Part shown: positions 45,314 to 57,023 of the stretch, piece after piece | Layout of the letters: each line of letters begins with the position of its first letter | How positions within the stretch are numbered: the stretch's first letter is position 1 | Assembly (NCBI GenBank): GCA_038049695.1 | Contig: CP142451.1 | Coordinates: 46,449,001 to 46,513,000, forward strand | Length of the DNA stretch: 64,000 nucleotides | Direction: 5' to 3' | Source: Cinnamomum chago | Taxonomy: Eukaryota; Streptophyta; Magnoliopsida; Laurales; Lauraceae | Program-made: the position numbers and the translations under genes | Notes under the pieces: generated by a model | What the model was told of the DNA's origin: nothing | The model's input: the letters and a program-made list of their open reading frames with translations, nothing else | Database searches by the model: none

Positions 45314-47309
45314 TGTTGGGATTGGTGTATGCCCTAAAGCCCACTGACTGCACTTTCATCTCTGTAACTGGATATTTATTGGTTATTTAATGGAATGACT
45401 TCTTTCTCTTTATACTTGTGTATATGTATGGTTGTGTAAGGCCCATTGTTTTCTAGTAATGACTTAGGTGTGTAGTGGCTACACACAGTTAGGTCTGAGT
45501 CATGGATACTTGAAACAATAAACTTGTTCATAACTGAGAGATGGAGTTGGGCACTTCATCTTGGTATAAGTTATAATGAGATACTCTCCTGTATTCAGGG
45601 TGACTTACCTTAGTCAAGGAGGTCTTTCCGGATTTATCTCATTAGTGCATGTGTCATGCATTGAACATGACCACTTGTAGGTGTGATCTCTAAAATAGTA
45701 CTATCACAGAGAGAGATCAAATCACCTCTTGCTACTGAGTGACCAGTGCTCTTAATCTTGAGCATTTGTGGATGAACTGACGAAGTCAAGTTCTTGTGCT
45801 TTAATTCACTATGGGTGAGATCCTGTTCATGGGTCAACAGCTCTGTGTTTTGGGTGCTTGGGCTTGATTAGTTGGGACGTGCAAATGCAATATGGAATCT
45901 ATGCCATCACTTGATGGAATGATCGTCCCCTTAGAATTATCCGATTAATCATCAGAATCTAAGATCTTAGTATATGGATGTTCCATATGGATATTGAACT
46001 TGTGGGTCGCTCCCTGGATCAAGAGAATGATATCCGGATGATGATTAATTCAAGGATATGAAGTTCTAAGGTTGAGATGTAATCAAGAAGGTAGATAGTA
46101 CATCGGTTAACCTACTTGATTATGGATGTTACATAGAGGGGCATTATGGTCATTGTACTTGGTAGGTCAAAGACAATCGTCTATTTATGATGAGCTTTAT
46201 TTGCAATTTAATATTTGTCCCTGGAGTGCAACCATAACTCTCTAGTGGAATGAGTTAGGGTTAAAATGATCTTAATGTTGCTATGGGGTTAGCATGGACA
46301 TTTTGGTCATTTTGGGAGCCAAGGGCAAATATGTCTTTTGGTCCCTCTTCTAGCCATTTTCCTATTTTGGCATGGTTTCCTAATTAGATGATATGTGGTT
46401 GAATTAATTTTGTGGAAGAATAATTTTGAGTTTAAATTCTAATAGGCTCTTGAGGGCATACATGAATTTAACTCTAGCTAAATTATTGACTAGTGGGCCA
46501 TGGTGTGTTTAGCTATCTTGTGGGCCAGCCATATGTGGGGACACTTGTGTGAGGTTTCCAAGTTTGATTAGGTATCTTTACTTGGAAGGAAAGACTCCTC
46601 TTTGGGTAAGAATTCCTATAATTAAGGGTTACTAATTTTAGTATCCTTAATTAGTAAGTGTTGCACAACTAAGGGGACTAGTTGCTATTATTTAGGGATA
46701 GTCTTTCTTTTAAGAAAGAGATCTCTTTATATATTAGGAAGGACTCTCCTTGGACGTGCAACATACTAATAGGAGGGAGACACAAGTGCTGGAAACCCAC
46801 CCTAGGGCGTGGATTATTATTAAGTTCCCATTGGCCGCCCATTGCAAGTGGAGATACAATTCACGCCCAGCCCCTTTGTTGCTGCCCTCTTCTTCTTCCT
46901 TGGAGAGAGAAGATCAGCAACTATCTTTTCCACAAAAAGTGATTCAGAAATCCCATCTTGGATTCCATAGTTTGATCCCACCATCACTACCAATCAGATT
47001 AGGAAGTGGAATAGGAGAGAAGATCAAAGGAGATAAATCTGCACATTAATTCCTGCACCTGGGTTGTAGATTGCAGGAGGATTTCAGAACCTTAAAGCTT
47101 CTCTTTTCAAAGTTTCAGAGCACACAAATCATCAAGGTAATAGATTACTATCTACTCCTTGATTTAGGAACATGTTGGTCATGATTTCATGGGTTTTAAT
47201 GCATGGTTTAATGGCTGATTTCAAATCTGTTTTTAAGTTTTTAAAACTCTGGTTTAGCACAAATCAGCCATGTATATCTCTTTCCAGACCTGATATGCAT
47301 TATCTTTCA
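45314..47309 (+). repeat. 5' LTR of Copia-2
   Basis: TGTTGGGATTGGTG to TATCTTTCA. A TATA-like CTTTATATATTAGG lies near 46725-46738. Frames at 45634, 46682 and 46750 recur at 53406, 54454 and 54522 only because the LTRs are identical. Confidence 0.95.
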
Positions 47310-47323
47310 ATGGTATCAGAGCC
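47310..47323 (+). other. Copia-2 primer binding site
   Basis: ATGGTATCAGAGCC directly after the LTR, complementary to initiator-Met tRNA. Confidence 0.9.
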
Positions 47324-47404
47324 TAACCATGTGATATCATGATCCCATGTTGTGTTTTTTACATTCCTAGAATTATTAAAGGCATGGTGGCTGCCTATTA
47401 GGAG

Positions 47405-47795
47405 TGCAGGAATTGTTTGTATACTGCTGGAATGTGTTTTTGTCCTGCTGGAATCTTTTGTATGCTGCTGGAATTTGCACAGAATTCTGTTTCCTGCATA
47501 AGTAGTGTGCAGAATTTTGTGCTGCTGGAATTCCTTGGCTGCTGGAATCATATATATAATGTGCAGGAACTTTTCCTTAGCTGATGGAATTGCATGATTG
47601 CTGGAATTCCATGCTGCAGAAATTAAGTCTGTCTATGATGCTGGAATTGCATGATTGCTGGAATTCCATGCTGCAGGAATTTATTCTATGCTGCTGGAAT
47701 TGTATTCTGCTGGAATTCCATGCTGCAGAAATTAATTGTATGCTGCTGGAATTGCATAAGTAGTATGCAGAATTCTATTCAGATTGCTGGAATTA
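47405..47795 (+). repeat. CTGGAATT repeat in the Copia-2 leader
   Basis: About 13 copies of GCTGGAATT followed by GC, CC or GT, spaced 15-50 bp, many within the longer phrase ATTGCTGGAATTCCATGCTGC. A 189-codon frame starting at 47651 is partly translated repeat and has no family match I know. Confidence 0.75.
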
Positions 47796-48769
47796 TACTA
47801 GAAAGTTGTATAGTGCTGTACCAAGCACAATTGCATGCATTAATCTCTTTGTTTGCAGCCATATATTGCATCCTTGATGGTTCGCATGTTTGTGTGGATT
47901 TGGATGTGATTTTATTAGTTGAAATATGTACGATTGCGCGGTTAGCAATCATAGGAAGTTGTAATTATTTCCTTGTCTTTATTTCAATTAGTCTTGATGT
48001 AAGCTTTCTTGAAAAGCATAGGAATCTCCAATGTAATTTTGGGTTTTGTTTTTCATTGAGTTGCTTGTATAAATTTTTGATTTATTGTAACAAGCAACAA
48101 AAGGAAAGTTTCAAGCAAGGAAGGTTGCAACAAACCGGGTCCCATGGTGATGGAGGCAATGGAGGTTTCCTAGTGCGGGAAGGACTCTTTACCAAGTTTC
48201 CTAATTGGAAAAGGATTTGAAGTCTGAAGAGCAGGGAGCCATCAAGGATTGCTTTCTTTAATTAGCTTTTATATATGGAATGCATGTTTAATGCTTTATA
48301 TAATTGCTATGTTTATCACCTAGAAACATGGCCACCACTAGGTCTTAAAATTGGCATCTTTCTATATTGGATTGGTTTTAATTGGCAAATTGTTTTTAAA
48401 CGGCTCTTAGACCAGCACCTTCTATTTGTCTAAGGTTTAAAATTGGATAGGGTTTAGTTTACCTTGGTACCCTTAGTTTCCATAAGAGGCCAACTTAAAA
48501 TCCAATATGTTGATACCTTAGTGGGCCCATAACCCATTGGTCCCAGGATCTTTACTCAATATGTTTTAAAGCAAAGGTTATTTTTTTGAGATGACTTAAG
48601 CAATTGAGTCATGAAAATTGTTAACCAAGTTTGCTAGATTTAAACAAGGTTTGAGTAAAGATCAAAAGTGTTTTTCAAAACCCTACTGTTAAATAATCAA
48701 GTGGGAGAGGGGTTTGGAAAAACCCCACGGCCTTCCAATTTCGGTTCATGCTAACTCATTGGAGTGTTA

Positions 48770-49240
48770 GTGGGAGCGGCCATCCCTTCGGTGGAGTTCT
48801 TTACTGAAGATCACTTTGATGAATTAGTAGGTGAACTAATGTGAATATTCGTAATGAGGTGTTAGTGGGAGCGGCCATCCCTTCGGTGGAGCTTTTTACT
48901 AAAGATCACTTCTATAGAATGTCAATGAAGCGTTGGTGGGAGCGGCCATCCTTTCGGTGGAGCTCTTTACTAAAGATCACTTCTAGGTTGGATTAAAGTC
49001 TCTTCCCTTCGGAAGACTTAAGTCATAGACATTCTGGGAACGTTCATAAGAGATGGTAATACACTTGACATAAGACGGTAATAACCTCTCCCTAGGAGTT
49101 AGTGTTATTTGTCATATGAGGCCAAACCAATCAGTGATTGGACCATCACTGGGTATGCGTATCCAGACAGTGATGATCCAAATAAGCAGACCTTAACTCA
49201 ACGTTACTGTAGGCTCGGCCATCCCTTCGATGGAGGGTCT
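48770..49240 (+). repeat. Repeated hairpin motif in the Copia-2 leader
   Basis: GGGAGCGGCCATCCCTTCGG followed by TGGAG occurs near 48772 and 48868, with one change near 48941, and as CGGCCATCCCTTCGATGGAG near 49216. CCATC can pair with GGTGG to give a small stem with loop CCTTC. The copies are about 70-95 bp apart, within longer units that also contain TTTACTAAAGATCACTT. Confidence 0.65.
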
Positions 49241-49386
49241 ATGAGGAGGTTGAGACACTGATACATTATTTTAGGGTGAAATAATGAAAAAAGACTTGTG
49301 CATGTTTTTCCTTTTATTACAAGCACCATATACATGTTACATATATACTGCCTGTCTAATTATAAACCTGTTATATATCCAGAGAG

Positions 49387-52300
49387 ATGGGGAAGGACTC
49401 TTTTAGCCCATTGATGAGTATTCTGCGTGAGAACAAATTGACTGGCCCTAATTACGTAGACTGGAAAAGAAACCTGAACATAGTACTCACCGCTGAGGAG
49501 TACAAGTATGTTCTGTCGGAACCCTGTCCTACCGTTGATGATTATTCTACAGATGACCAGCTAGAGGCTGAAAAGAAATGGAAAAAGGCTAATAACATGG
49601 CCAAATGTTATATGCTTGCTTCCATGTCCAACGTGTTGCAAACGCAGCATGAGCAAATGGACACAGCTGCAGATATCATGTTGTCCTTGTCTGAGATGTT
49701 CGCAGACAAAAGCAGGCCAGCTAGGCAAGCTGCTTTAAGGACAATTATGAATACCAGGATGGCTGAGGGAACACCTGTCAGAGAGCATATGCTCAAGATG
49801 ATGGATTGTTTCAATGAAGCTGAGATCCTTGGGGCTGAGATTGATGCGGGGAGTCAGACTGATATGATTCTAGAAACTCTACCGGAGTCTTTCAACCAGT
49901 TCAAGCTCAACTTCAACATGAGCAAGTTGGACATGACTCTCTCTGAGTTAATGAAAGAACTCCAGACGGCAGAGGCCATCATGAAGCCTAAAAGCCAAGC
50001 TCATTTTTCCCAGTCTTCCTCTAAACTGAACCCAAAAGGGAAAAAGTTCGAGAAGAAGCAGGGTAAGGGAAAAGGGCAGAAAAAGGGCAATGCTGGTAAG
50101 AAGGACAAAGGCACAGGAGAAAAGCCCAAAGGGAAATGCTTCAAGTGCGGCCTTAAAGGTCACTGGAAGAAAGATTGTCCCAAGCTCCTAGGCTCTGATA
50201 AGAAAGGTATATCTCTTTCCTATTACATTGAAACCTGTCATGTGGTTGATTCTACTGATTCATGGATAGTAGACTCTGGAGCCACTAATCACATATGCAA
50301 TTCATTGCAGGGGTTTCAGATAATGAAAAGGCTTGAGAAAGGAGAATTTGACCTTAGAGTTGGAAATGGAGCAAAGATATGGGCTGTTGCAGTGGGAGCA
50401 GTTACCTTACATTTTCCGCAAAATAGGATATTAGTTTTGAATAATGTTATCTATGTTCCGGACATAAGGAAGAATTTAATTTCAGTTTCCAGACTCATTG
50501 AATTTAATTATTCAGTTTCTTTCCATTCTGGTGTTGATATCGGTAGAGATGGAAATATTATATGTTCCGGTAGAATGCATGATAACTTATTTTATATATA
50601 TCCTATTGCTCCCTCACTGCACAATGTACAACTAGAAAGCTCAGCTTCCCTAAAGAGGAAAGTATCTTCGACCAATGACACTTATCTTTGGCACTTACGT
50701 TTGGGTCACATTAACCTAAAACGGATTCAGAGGTTGGTGGAGGATGGGACTTTGAGCTCATTGGATCTCGAACCTTTACCTCAGTATGAATCATGTCTCA
50801 TGGGAAAGATGACCAAAAGGTCATTCTCTGCGAAGGGACTAAGGTCAAAGGAGTTGTTGGAATTGGTTCACACTGATGTGTGCGGTCCTATGAACAAACT
50901 AGCTAGAGGAGGTTATGAGTATTTCATCACCTTCACCGATGATTACTCTAGGTATGGATATGTGTACCTAATGCGACGCAAGTCTGAAGCGTTTGATAAG
51001 TTCAAACAATTCAAGGCTGAGGCGGAGCTACAACTAGGGAAACATATCAAAGCTCTTCGATCTGATCGAGGTGGCGAGTACCTCCTGGGTGCGTTCAAGG
51101 AGTACCTCACACAACATGGGATTGTGTCTCAGTTGTCTGCACCGGGTACACCCCAGCAAAATGGTGTAGCGGATAGAAGAAACCGTACCCTTCTAGATAT
51201 GGTAAGGTCCATGATGAGTCATGCAACCCTACCCATATCATTTTGGGGATATGCCCTACAAGCAGCAGCATACATTTTGAATCTGGTACCTTCTAAATCA
51301 GTACCTAGGACACCTCAAGAAATGTGGACAGGTCGAAAATCTAGTTTAAGACATATCCACATTTGGGGTTGTCCAGCCTATGTACTGAATGACAAAGCTA
51401 CCAAGCTAGAACCCAGATCAGAAATGTGCTACTTCATTGGGTATCCTAAGGAAACGAGAGGTGGCATCTTTTATCATCCAAAGGAGCAAAAAGTGCTTAT
51501 CAGCACTCATGCTAGATACTTGGAGGATGATTGCATGATGCGCCAAGAGCTTGGTTGTAAAGAAACCATTGAGGAGATTCTTTCAGAAACTCCTGCAACA
51601 TCTGTGCCAGAACCTGAGAGTGTAGAAAATCAAGACATTCCTTTTAACACTCCGGAGCCTCGTCGTAGTGGGAGAATTTCTAGACCACCAGATAGATACC
51701 TAGGAATGTCTTTTATGACAGACTCCGAGGATTTGGTTGAGGATCCTACTAGTTACGATGAAGCAGTAACGGATATAGATGCTGACATGTGGCAGCAAGC
51801 GATGAAATCTGAATTGGATTCTCTGTATTCCAATCTAGTCTGGGAACTTGTGGATGCACCTGAAGGGATCAAACCCATAGGGTGCAAGTGGATCTACAAG
51901 AGAAAGAGAGGAGTGGATGGGAAGGTTGAAACCTTCAAAGCAAGACTGGTGGCGAAAGGATATACTCAGAAAGAGGGTATCGATTATGAGGAAACCTTTT
52001 CACCAGTGGCTATGCTTAAATCCATTAGGATTCTCTTAGCCATTGCATGTCATTATGACTACGAGATATGGCAGATGGATGTCAAGACAGCTTTCCTTAA
52101 TGGAAGTCTTGACGAATGCATCTATATGATGCAACCAGAGGGATTCATTGCTGGTGGCCAAGAGAACATGGTCTATAAGCTTAAGAAGTCCATTTATGGA
52201 CTTAAGCAAGCATCTAGGGCATGGAACATTAAGTTTAATCAGGCAGTCAAGTCCTTTGGCTTTGATCAAAACATTGATGAACCATCGTGTATAAGAAAGG

Positions 52301-53071
52301 GAGTGGAAACGCAGTTGCATTTTTAGACCTGTATGTGGATGACATATTACTCATTGGAAATGATGTTGGCATGATGTCGTCTACAAAGGTTTGGTTATCA
52401 TCTCAATTTCAGATGAAGGATTTAGGTGAGGCAAGCTATGTCTTAGGGATCAAGCTTATGCGAGATCGCAAGAACAAGATGTTAGCCTTATCACAATCTT
52501 CGTATATTGAGAAGATATTGGTCAAGTATAACATGCATGACTCCAAGAAGGGCTTGCTACCTTCTAGACATGGAGTACCACTATCTCGGAATCAATGTCC
52601 GAAGACACCCGAGGAGATAGAAAGCATGAGGAGAGTACCATATGCTTCAGCTGTTGGAAGCCTCATGTATGCAATGTTGTGTACTAGACCAGATATCTGC
52701 TTTGCCGTTGGCATGGTTAGTAGATATCAGTCAAACCCTGAACCAATGCACTGGACAGCAGTTAAGCATATATTCAAGTATCTTCGGAGAACGAAAGATT
52801 ATATGCTAACCTACCAAGCAGATGATCTAACGCCACAGGCGTATACAGATTCTGATTTCCAGACGGATGTAGATAGCAGAAAGTCTACCTCGGGATACGT
52901 CTTTACTCAATCAGGAGGGGCTATACCATGGAAGCAGTACATTCTTAGCTGGTAGAGCAGATTGCCTCAGCAGATAACTTAGCTGACCCATTTACTAAGA
53001 CTCTTACTGAGAAAGTGTTTTCTTCACATATTGAGTCTATGGGAGTTAGGTTAGGTCGCAGTGATCTTTAG
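49387..53071 (+). pseudogene. Copia-2 gag-pol polyprotein, defective
   Basis: Starts MGKDSFSPLMSIL at 49387 and is open for 979 codons. Gag has the TGPNYVDWKRNL signature. The CCHC knuckle (CFKCGLKGHWKKDC) is at about residues 251-264 and the protease DSGATNH at about 296. The pre-integrase zinc module has HLRLGH, but the CESC pair reads YESC (467-470). The integrase has D497 and D560; the third acidic residue, 36 further on, is D596 (VADRRN) where the family has E. RT starts about residue 800. A 1-base loss at about 52288 shifts the frame just before YVDD (52332-52343). RNase H lacks about 75-80 codons after GGAIPW (52930) and resumes in another frame (SADNLADPFTK), ending with TAG at 53069. 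Confidence 0.93.
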
Positions 53072-53074
53072 TGC

Positions 53075-53085
53075 AAGTGGGAGAT
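53075..53085 (+). other. Copia-2 polypurine tract
   Basis: AAGTGGGAGAT directly before the 3' LTR at 53086. Confidence 0.85.
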
Positions 53086-55081
53086 TGTTGGGATTGGTGT
53101 ATGCCCTAAAGCCCACTGACTGCACTTTCATCTCTGTAACTGGATATTTATTGGTTATTTAATGGAATGACTTCTTTCTCTTTATACTTGTGTATATGTA
53201 TGGTTGTGTAAGGCCCATTGTTTTCTAGTAATGACTTAGGTGTGTATTGGCTACACACAGTTAGGTCTGAGTCATGGATACTTGAAACAATAAACTTGTT
53301 CATAACTGAGAGATGGAGTTGGGCACTTCATCTTGGTATAAGTTATAATGAGATACTCTCCTGTATTCAGGGTGACTTACCTTAGTCAAGGAGGTCTTTC
53401 CGGATTTATCTCATTAGTGCATGTGTCATGCATTGAACAGGACCACTTGTAGGTGTGATCTCTAAAATAGTACTATCACAGAGAGAGATCAAATCACCTC
53501 TTGCTACTGAGTGACCAGTGCTCTTAATCTTGAGCATTTGTGGATGAACTGACGAAGTCAAGTTCTTGTGCTTTAATTCACTATGGGTGAGATCCTGTTC
53601 ATGGGTCAACAGCTCTGTGTTTTGGGTGCTTGGGCTTGATTAGTTGGGACGTGCAAATGCAATATGGAATCTATGCCATCACTTGATGGAATGATCGTCC
53701 CCTTAGAATTATCCGATTAATCATCAGAATCTAAGATCTTAGTATATGGATGTTCCATATGGATATTGAACTTGTGGGTCGCTCCCTGGATCAAGAGAAT
53801 GATATCCGGATGATGATTAAGTCAAGGATATGAAGTTCTAAGGTTGAGATGTAATCAAGAAGGTAGATAGTACATCGGTTAACCTACTTGATTATGGATG
53901 TTACATAGAGGGGCATTATGGTCATTGTACTTAGTAGGTCAAAGACAATCGTCTATTTATGATGAGCTTTATTTGCAATTTAATATTTGTCCCTGGAGTG
54001 CAACCATAACTCTCTAGTGGAATGAGTTAGGGTTAAAATGATCTTAATGTTGCTATGGGGTTAGCATGGACATTTTGGTCATTTTGGGAGCCAAGGGCAA
54101 ATATGTCTTTTGGTCCCTCTTCTAGCCATTTTCCTATTTTGGCATGGTTTCCTAATTAGATGATATGTGGTTGAATTAATTTTGTGGAAGAATAATTTTG
54201 AGTTTAAATTCTAATAGGCTCTTGAGGGCATACATGAATTTAACTCTAGCTAAATTATTGACTAGTGGGCCATGGTGTGTTTAGCTATCTTGTGGGCCAG
54301 CCATATGTGGGGACACTTGTGTGAGGTTTCCAAGTTTGATTAGGTATCTTTACTTGGAAGGAAAGACTCCTCTTTGGGTAAGAATTCCTATAATTAAGGG
54401 TTACTAATTTTAGTATCCTTAATTAGTAAGTGTTGCACAACTAAGGGGACTAGTTGCTATTATTTAGGGATAGTCTTTCTTTTAAGAAAGAGATCTCTTT
54501 ATATATTAGGAAGGACTCTCCTTGGACGTGCAACATACTAATAGGAGGGAGACACAAGTGCTGGAAACCCACCCTAGGGCGTGGATTATTATTAAGTTCC
54601 CATTGGCCGCCCATTGCAAGTGGAGATACAATTCACGCCCAGCCCCTTTGTTGCTGCCCTCTTCTTCTTCCTTGGAGAGAGAAGATCAGCAACTATCTTT
54701 TCCACAAAAAGTGATTCAGAAATCCCATCTTGGATTCCATAGTTTGATCCCACCATCACTACCAATCAGATTAGGAAGTGGAATAGGAGAGAAGATCAAA
54801 GGAGATAAATCTGCACATTAATTCCTGCACCTGGGTTGTAGATTGCAGGAGGATTTCAGAACCTTAAAGCTTCTCTTTTCAAAGTTTCAGAGCACACAAA
54901 TCATCAAGGTAATAGATTACTATCTACTCCTTGATTTAGGAACATGTTGGTCATGATTTCATGGGTTTTAATGCATGGTTTAATGGCTGATTTCAAATCT
55001 GTTTTTAAGTTTTTAAAACTCTGGTTTAGCACAAATCAGCCATGTATATCTCTTTCCAGACCTGATATGCATTATCTTTCA
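53086..55081 (+). repeat. 3' LTR of Copia-2
   Basis: 1996 bp, the same length as the 5' LTR and about 99.8 percent identical by direct reading. Confidence 0.95.
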
Positions 55082-55089
55082 GTCTTACA

Positions 55090-56099
55090 CCCGAAACGCG
55101 AAGAGGGTCGGAAAACGGGCCACCCGGCAGAAATCCGGTGACCCGGACTTCCAGGGTCGCCGGCGACCTTGGGGATTTTTCCCCTTCTGATCGCCATTTC
55201 TCTACCGTTTCTCGATCCTTTTTGTTTCTTTATTCTCCTGTATTTTTCTTGAGATTTCCCTCATTTATTGGCTTGATTCTCCTGAAGAAAACCTGACGAG
55301 AAGCCGTGCAAATCGAAGCACAAAGTTTTCTATTTTCCTGAAAGGCCGAAGACTTTGTAGCCGATTTTCCGTCAAGAGTCAAAACTAGATCAAACGATGT
55401 CAGAATGACCTGAAATTTGAGGTGAAACCTCCTGAGCAGTAGGTAGGACCAGCCATGGGCTTTTATTTGAGTTTTGAAGCCGTGTGGGGTCCCGTCGCCA
55501 GTAGCCTTGATTTTGCCGCGAGGAAGATGTAGCGCTTTGATGTACAGTCAATCGATGTCCGATTGATTTGAAATTTGATAGGGAGCCTATTGGAGTCATT
55601 TTAAGACAATTCATTAGCTCCGATTTGGATGTCATGGTCCTAGGAAGCTCCGCCGCCCGGAGGCTTTATTTTGTTTCAGAGCGTCAAAGTCGGGTCAAAC
55701 GTTGTCGGAATGACCTGAAATTTGACGTGCAACCCTTTGGAAGCATGTTGAAGCCATCCATATGCTCTGTTTGATGAGTGATGACCTTGGTGGTTCTCGC
55801 CGCCGAGAGGTTTGATTTTACTACTCGAGAGTTGAAGGAGGGTCAAACATTGTCGGTTTGACTTCGAAATTTGACATGGAGCCTTTTGGAGGTATTTTGA
55901 GACCATCCGCAGGCTCTGAATTACTCTTTATTTATTTTTTTTCCTTGAAATTGCAATCAAAACCTTCCCCCCCCCCCCCCCAATCCTTTATCACATAGGA
56001 TAAACTTGGTTAGACACTCTCCGTGGGAACGATCCTTAGTCGAACTACTACATATATTTTTTAGAGTAAAGGTTTTAATATTTTTGGGTGCCTGCGACA
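55090..56099 (-). repeat. Probable gypsy LTR end with internal repeats of about 150 bp
   Basis: On the minus strand it would begin TGTCGCAGGCACCC at 56099. It carries the phrase GACACTCTCCGTGGGAACGA (56011-56030, plus strand) common near LTR ends of plant Tat/Athila gypsy elements, whose usual orientation I could not reconcile with the integrase fragment. Four diverged units start near 55377, 55540, 55685 and 55838, each with GTCAAACG-TGTCGGAATGACC or similar and GAAATTTGA. The other LTR end was not found. No clear PPT abuts 56099, so the boundary is tentative. Confidence 0.45.
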
Positions 56100-56189
56100 G
56101 CACGCTAGCGTGTAAGCCAAGTTTTGTTTTTGGCATGAAAGCAGATTTTTGGCATAAAAGCCAGGTTTTGGTTTTCAAAAATGCAAGTA

Positions 56190-56640
56190 TCGACTAAAAG
56201 TCACCTCTCGCTGAATGGTCTTACAAGTATCGATGGAATGCCGCCTCCTTGCTCATTCGGTTGCGAGTATCGATGGAATGTCTCCTCCTCATGAATTGGG
56301 TGCAGGTATCGACTAAGTGTCGCTTCCCTGCTGGATGGTTTTGCAAGTATAAATGGAATGTCGCATCCTTGCTTTTTCAAAAAAATTGGTTTTGCGGGTA
56401 TCGACTGAATGTCGCTTCCCCACGATTTTTTGAAATTTGAGGTTTTTTTGTTAATTTGGGTTGTGGATATCAACTGGAATGTTGCGTCTCCACGGTTTTT
56501 TTGAAATTTTACAAGTATTGACAAGGTTCACTTCCTTGCAAATTTGAAATTTTGGAAGTATCGAATGGGGTTTGCATCCTTCTGATCTTTAGGTTTTGCG
56601 AGTATCGACTGAGCATCGCTTCCCCGTGGTTTCTAAAAAA
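56190..56640. repeat. Tandem repeats with TATCGACTGAATGTCGCTTCC motif
   Basis: About nine units of roughly 45-65 bp. Each has (G)CAAGTATCGA, GGAATGTCGC or TGAATGTCGCTTCC, then CTTGC or CCACG. Hypervariable tandem repeats between pol and the 3' LTR are known from Tat/Ogre-type gypsy elements, and the place here fits (after integrase on the minus strand). Confidence 0.7.
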
Positions 56641-57023
56641 ATATTTTTGTTTAAAGACACGAGGGTCGTAAATTTTGACTCAAAACCATTTTTTATTGTA
56701 AAAGTCGGGGCGGACTAGGGTGGAAATTCTTGAGTCCTGATTTTTGTTTCAAACCATGAATTTTAGGTTCGAGGATTGGAAATTTTGGTCAAGTCCGAGA
56801 AGGGGCTCCTAAACTTGGATTTTTGAATTTGATTTTTTTTTTTAACAATGAAACGATGAAAGTAAGCATTGTTTTGAGAGTTTTTTTTTTCTTTTCGAAA
56901 TTTCAACGTAAGGATGAAAATTCCAAAAGGAGTGGGTTTGACGAGCAAGTAACTGAGAATAGGCTTTGACCGTGCAGGCATTGCTCTGACCCATTGGAGG
57001 AAGTCTTCAAGGGTAATACCGCT

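Larger units (their letters stand above)
45314..55081 (+). mobile_element. Copia-2: recent Ty1/copia element, 9.77 kb
   Basis: LTRs are 45314-47309 and 53086-55081, each 1996 bp, with four differences seen (near 45479, 45667, 46050 and 46165 against their partners). A PBS (ATGGTATCAGAGCC), a PPT (AAGTGGGAGAT), a 2.08-kb leader and one gag-pol region are present. The flanks, GGGAT on the left and GTCTT on the right, do not form a TSD. The polyprotein has a frameshift, an RNase H deletion and altered integrase residues, so this copy cannot support its own movement now. Confidence 0.93.
42209..55089 (-). mobile_element. Unit E: LTR-like unit split by Copia-2
   Basis: The ends are TGTCGCAACC (42209) and GTCTTACA (55089), with a perfect TSD CCCGA (42204-42208 and 55090-55094). 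Own length is about 3.11 kb: 42209-45313 plus 55082-55089. Closest to Unit C. In sense (minus) it has a TATA-like box at 44804-44813, a weaker donor GTAATC near 44560, a palindrome array at 43702-43961, an acceptor TTTGGTACTCAG at 42705 and the 92-nt exon at 42613-42704. Copia-2 inserted only 8 bp from its sense 5' terminus. Confidence 0.85.

Noticed and set aside
46750..47049. Repeated 99-codon frame (also at 54522) as a gene
   Set aside because: LTR sequence of Copia-2 present twice by structure. No motif.
47651..48220. 189-codon plus-strand frame in the Copia-2 leader
   Set aside because: It begins inside the CTGGAATT repeat, matches no known family and lies far upstream of gag. Better seen as leader RNA.
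55966..55981. Run of about 16 C as a functional tract
   Set aside because: A simple homopolymer, prone to sequencing error. Not next to any mapped LTR border.
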